11,378 bases of DNA from Candidatus Thiosymbion ectosymbiont of Robbea hypermnestra (GTDB taxonomy: Bacteria > Pseudomonadota > Gammaproteobacteria > Chromatiales > Chromatiaceae), in the NCBI GenBank assembly GCA_020443945.1, contig JAIZWN010000199.1:1-11378 (forward strand), written 5' to 3'. Both the position numbers and the translations under genes were made by a program. This document shows, piece after piece, positions 11,304 to 11,378 of this stretch (position 1 is its first letter; each line of letters begins with the position of its first letter). Below the pieces are notes generated by a model, which saw nothing but the letters and a program-made list of their open reading frames with translations, did no database searches and was not told where the DNA came from.

Positions 11304-11378
11304 ACTAGTGCCCCGTTTCACCTTATTTTTCGCTCTCAGCGCGGCGAGAAGTGGCCAGCCGCGAGGCGCGTGAGCGCA
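11304..11378 (-). repeat. 71-bp dispersed repeat, copy C (inverted, reaches window end)
   Basis: The reverse complement runs from TGCGCTCACGCGCCTCGC to AATAAGGTGAAACGGGGCAC. By eye it is about 86% identical to 7644-7713. Its end, ACTAGTGCCCC, is the same as the left end of the element in the iscS/iscU gap. With copy B it encloses the isc block in inverted orientation. Confidence 0.88.

Overview
The window looks like a GC-rich gammaproteobacterial chromosome. Support for this is an IscR/IscS/IscU/IscA set almost residue-for-residue alignable with the E. coli proteins, a pilQ-aroK-aroB order, and several palindromic intergenic repeats of the kind common in Chromatiales-like and other environmental gammaproteobacteria. 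The genus cannot be fixed from the sequence. No rRNA, tRNA, CRISPR array or complete transposase gene is visible.

Layout. (1) Positions 1-1823, minus strand: an end-of-window palindromic repeat, an NYN-domain (LabA-like) nuclease gene, and thiL. Between the two genes lies a strong sigma70-like promoter, followed at once by a GC-rich hairpin and a nine-T tract that ends only 9 nt before the NYN start codon. This is a candidate attenuator or small RNA. (2) 1824-2325: about 500 bp with no gene, packed with at least four different palindromic or dispersed repeats. (3) 2326-6742: pilQ, a minus-strand retropepsin-like protease gene, then aroK-aroB. The usual pilMNOP genes are not upstream of pilQ, and the protease gene splits pilQ from aroKB. 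(4) 6761-7540: a palindrome and a ribbon-helix-helix/PIN toxin-antitoxin pair. (5) 7735-11303: an iscRSUA operon with a well-conserved IscR-type operator/promoter. It continues into a DUF433/DUF5615 (PIN-like) gene pair in the place where hscBA-fdx would be expected.

The thread through the window is a dispersed repeat with the core GCAAAATAAGGTGAA and end GGGGYACTRG. It has three long copies of about 71 bp (2247-2317, 7644-7713, and inverted at 11308-11378), a head-to-head pair (4967-5020), and a 181-bp element with terminal inverted repeats sitting inside the isc operon between iscS and iscU (9584-9764). All plus-oriented copies lie just upstream of plus-strand genes. Together with at least five other palindrome families, they sit at the joints between core gene blocks that are normally unlinked (thiL, pilQ, aroKB, isc), which suggests a genome shaped by small mobile repeats.

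Functionally the genes cover thiamine diphosphate synthesis (ThiL), the outer-membrane pore of type IV pili (PilQ), two shikimate-pathway steps (AroK, AroB), iron-sulfur cluster assembly and its feedback control (IscR, S, U, A), and accessory RNase or toxin-antitoxin type genes (NYN, RHH/PIN, DUF433/DUF5615).
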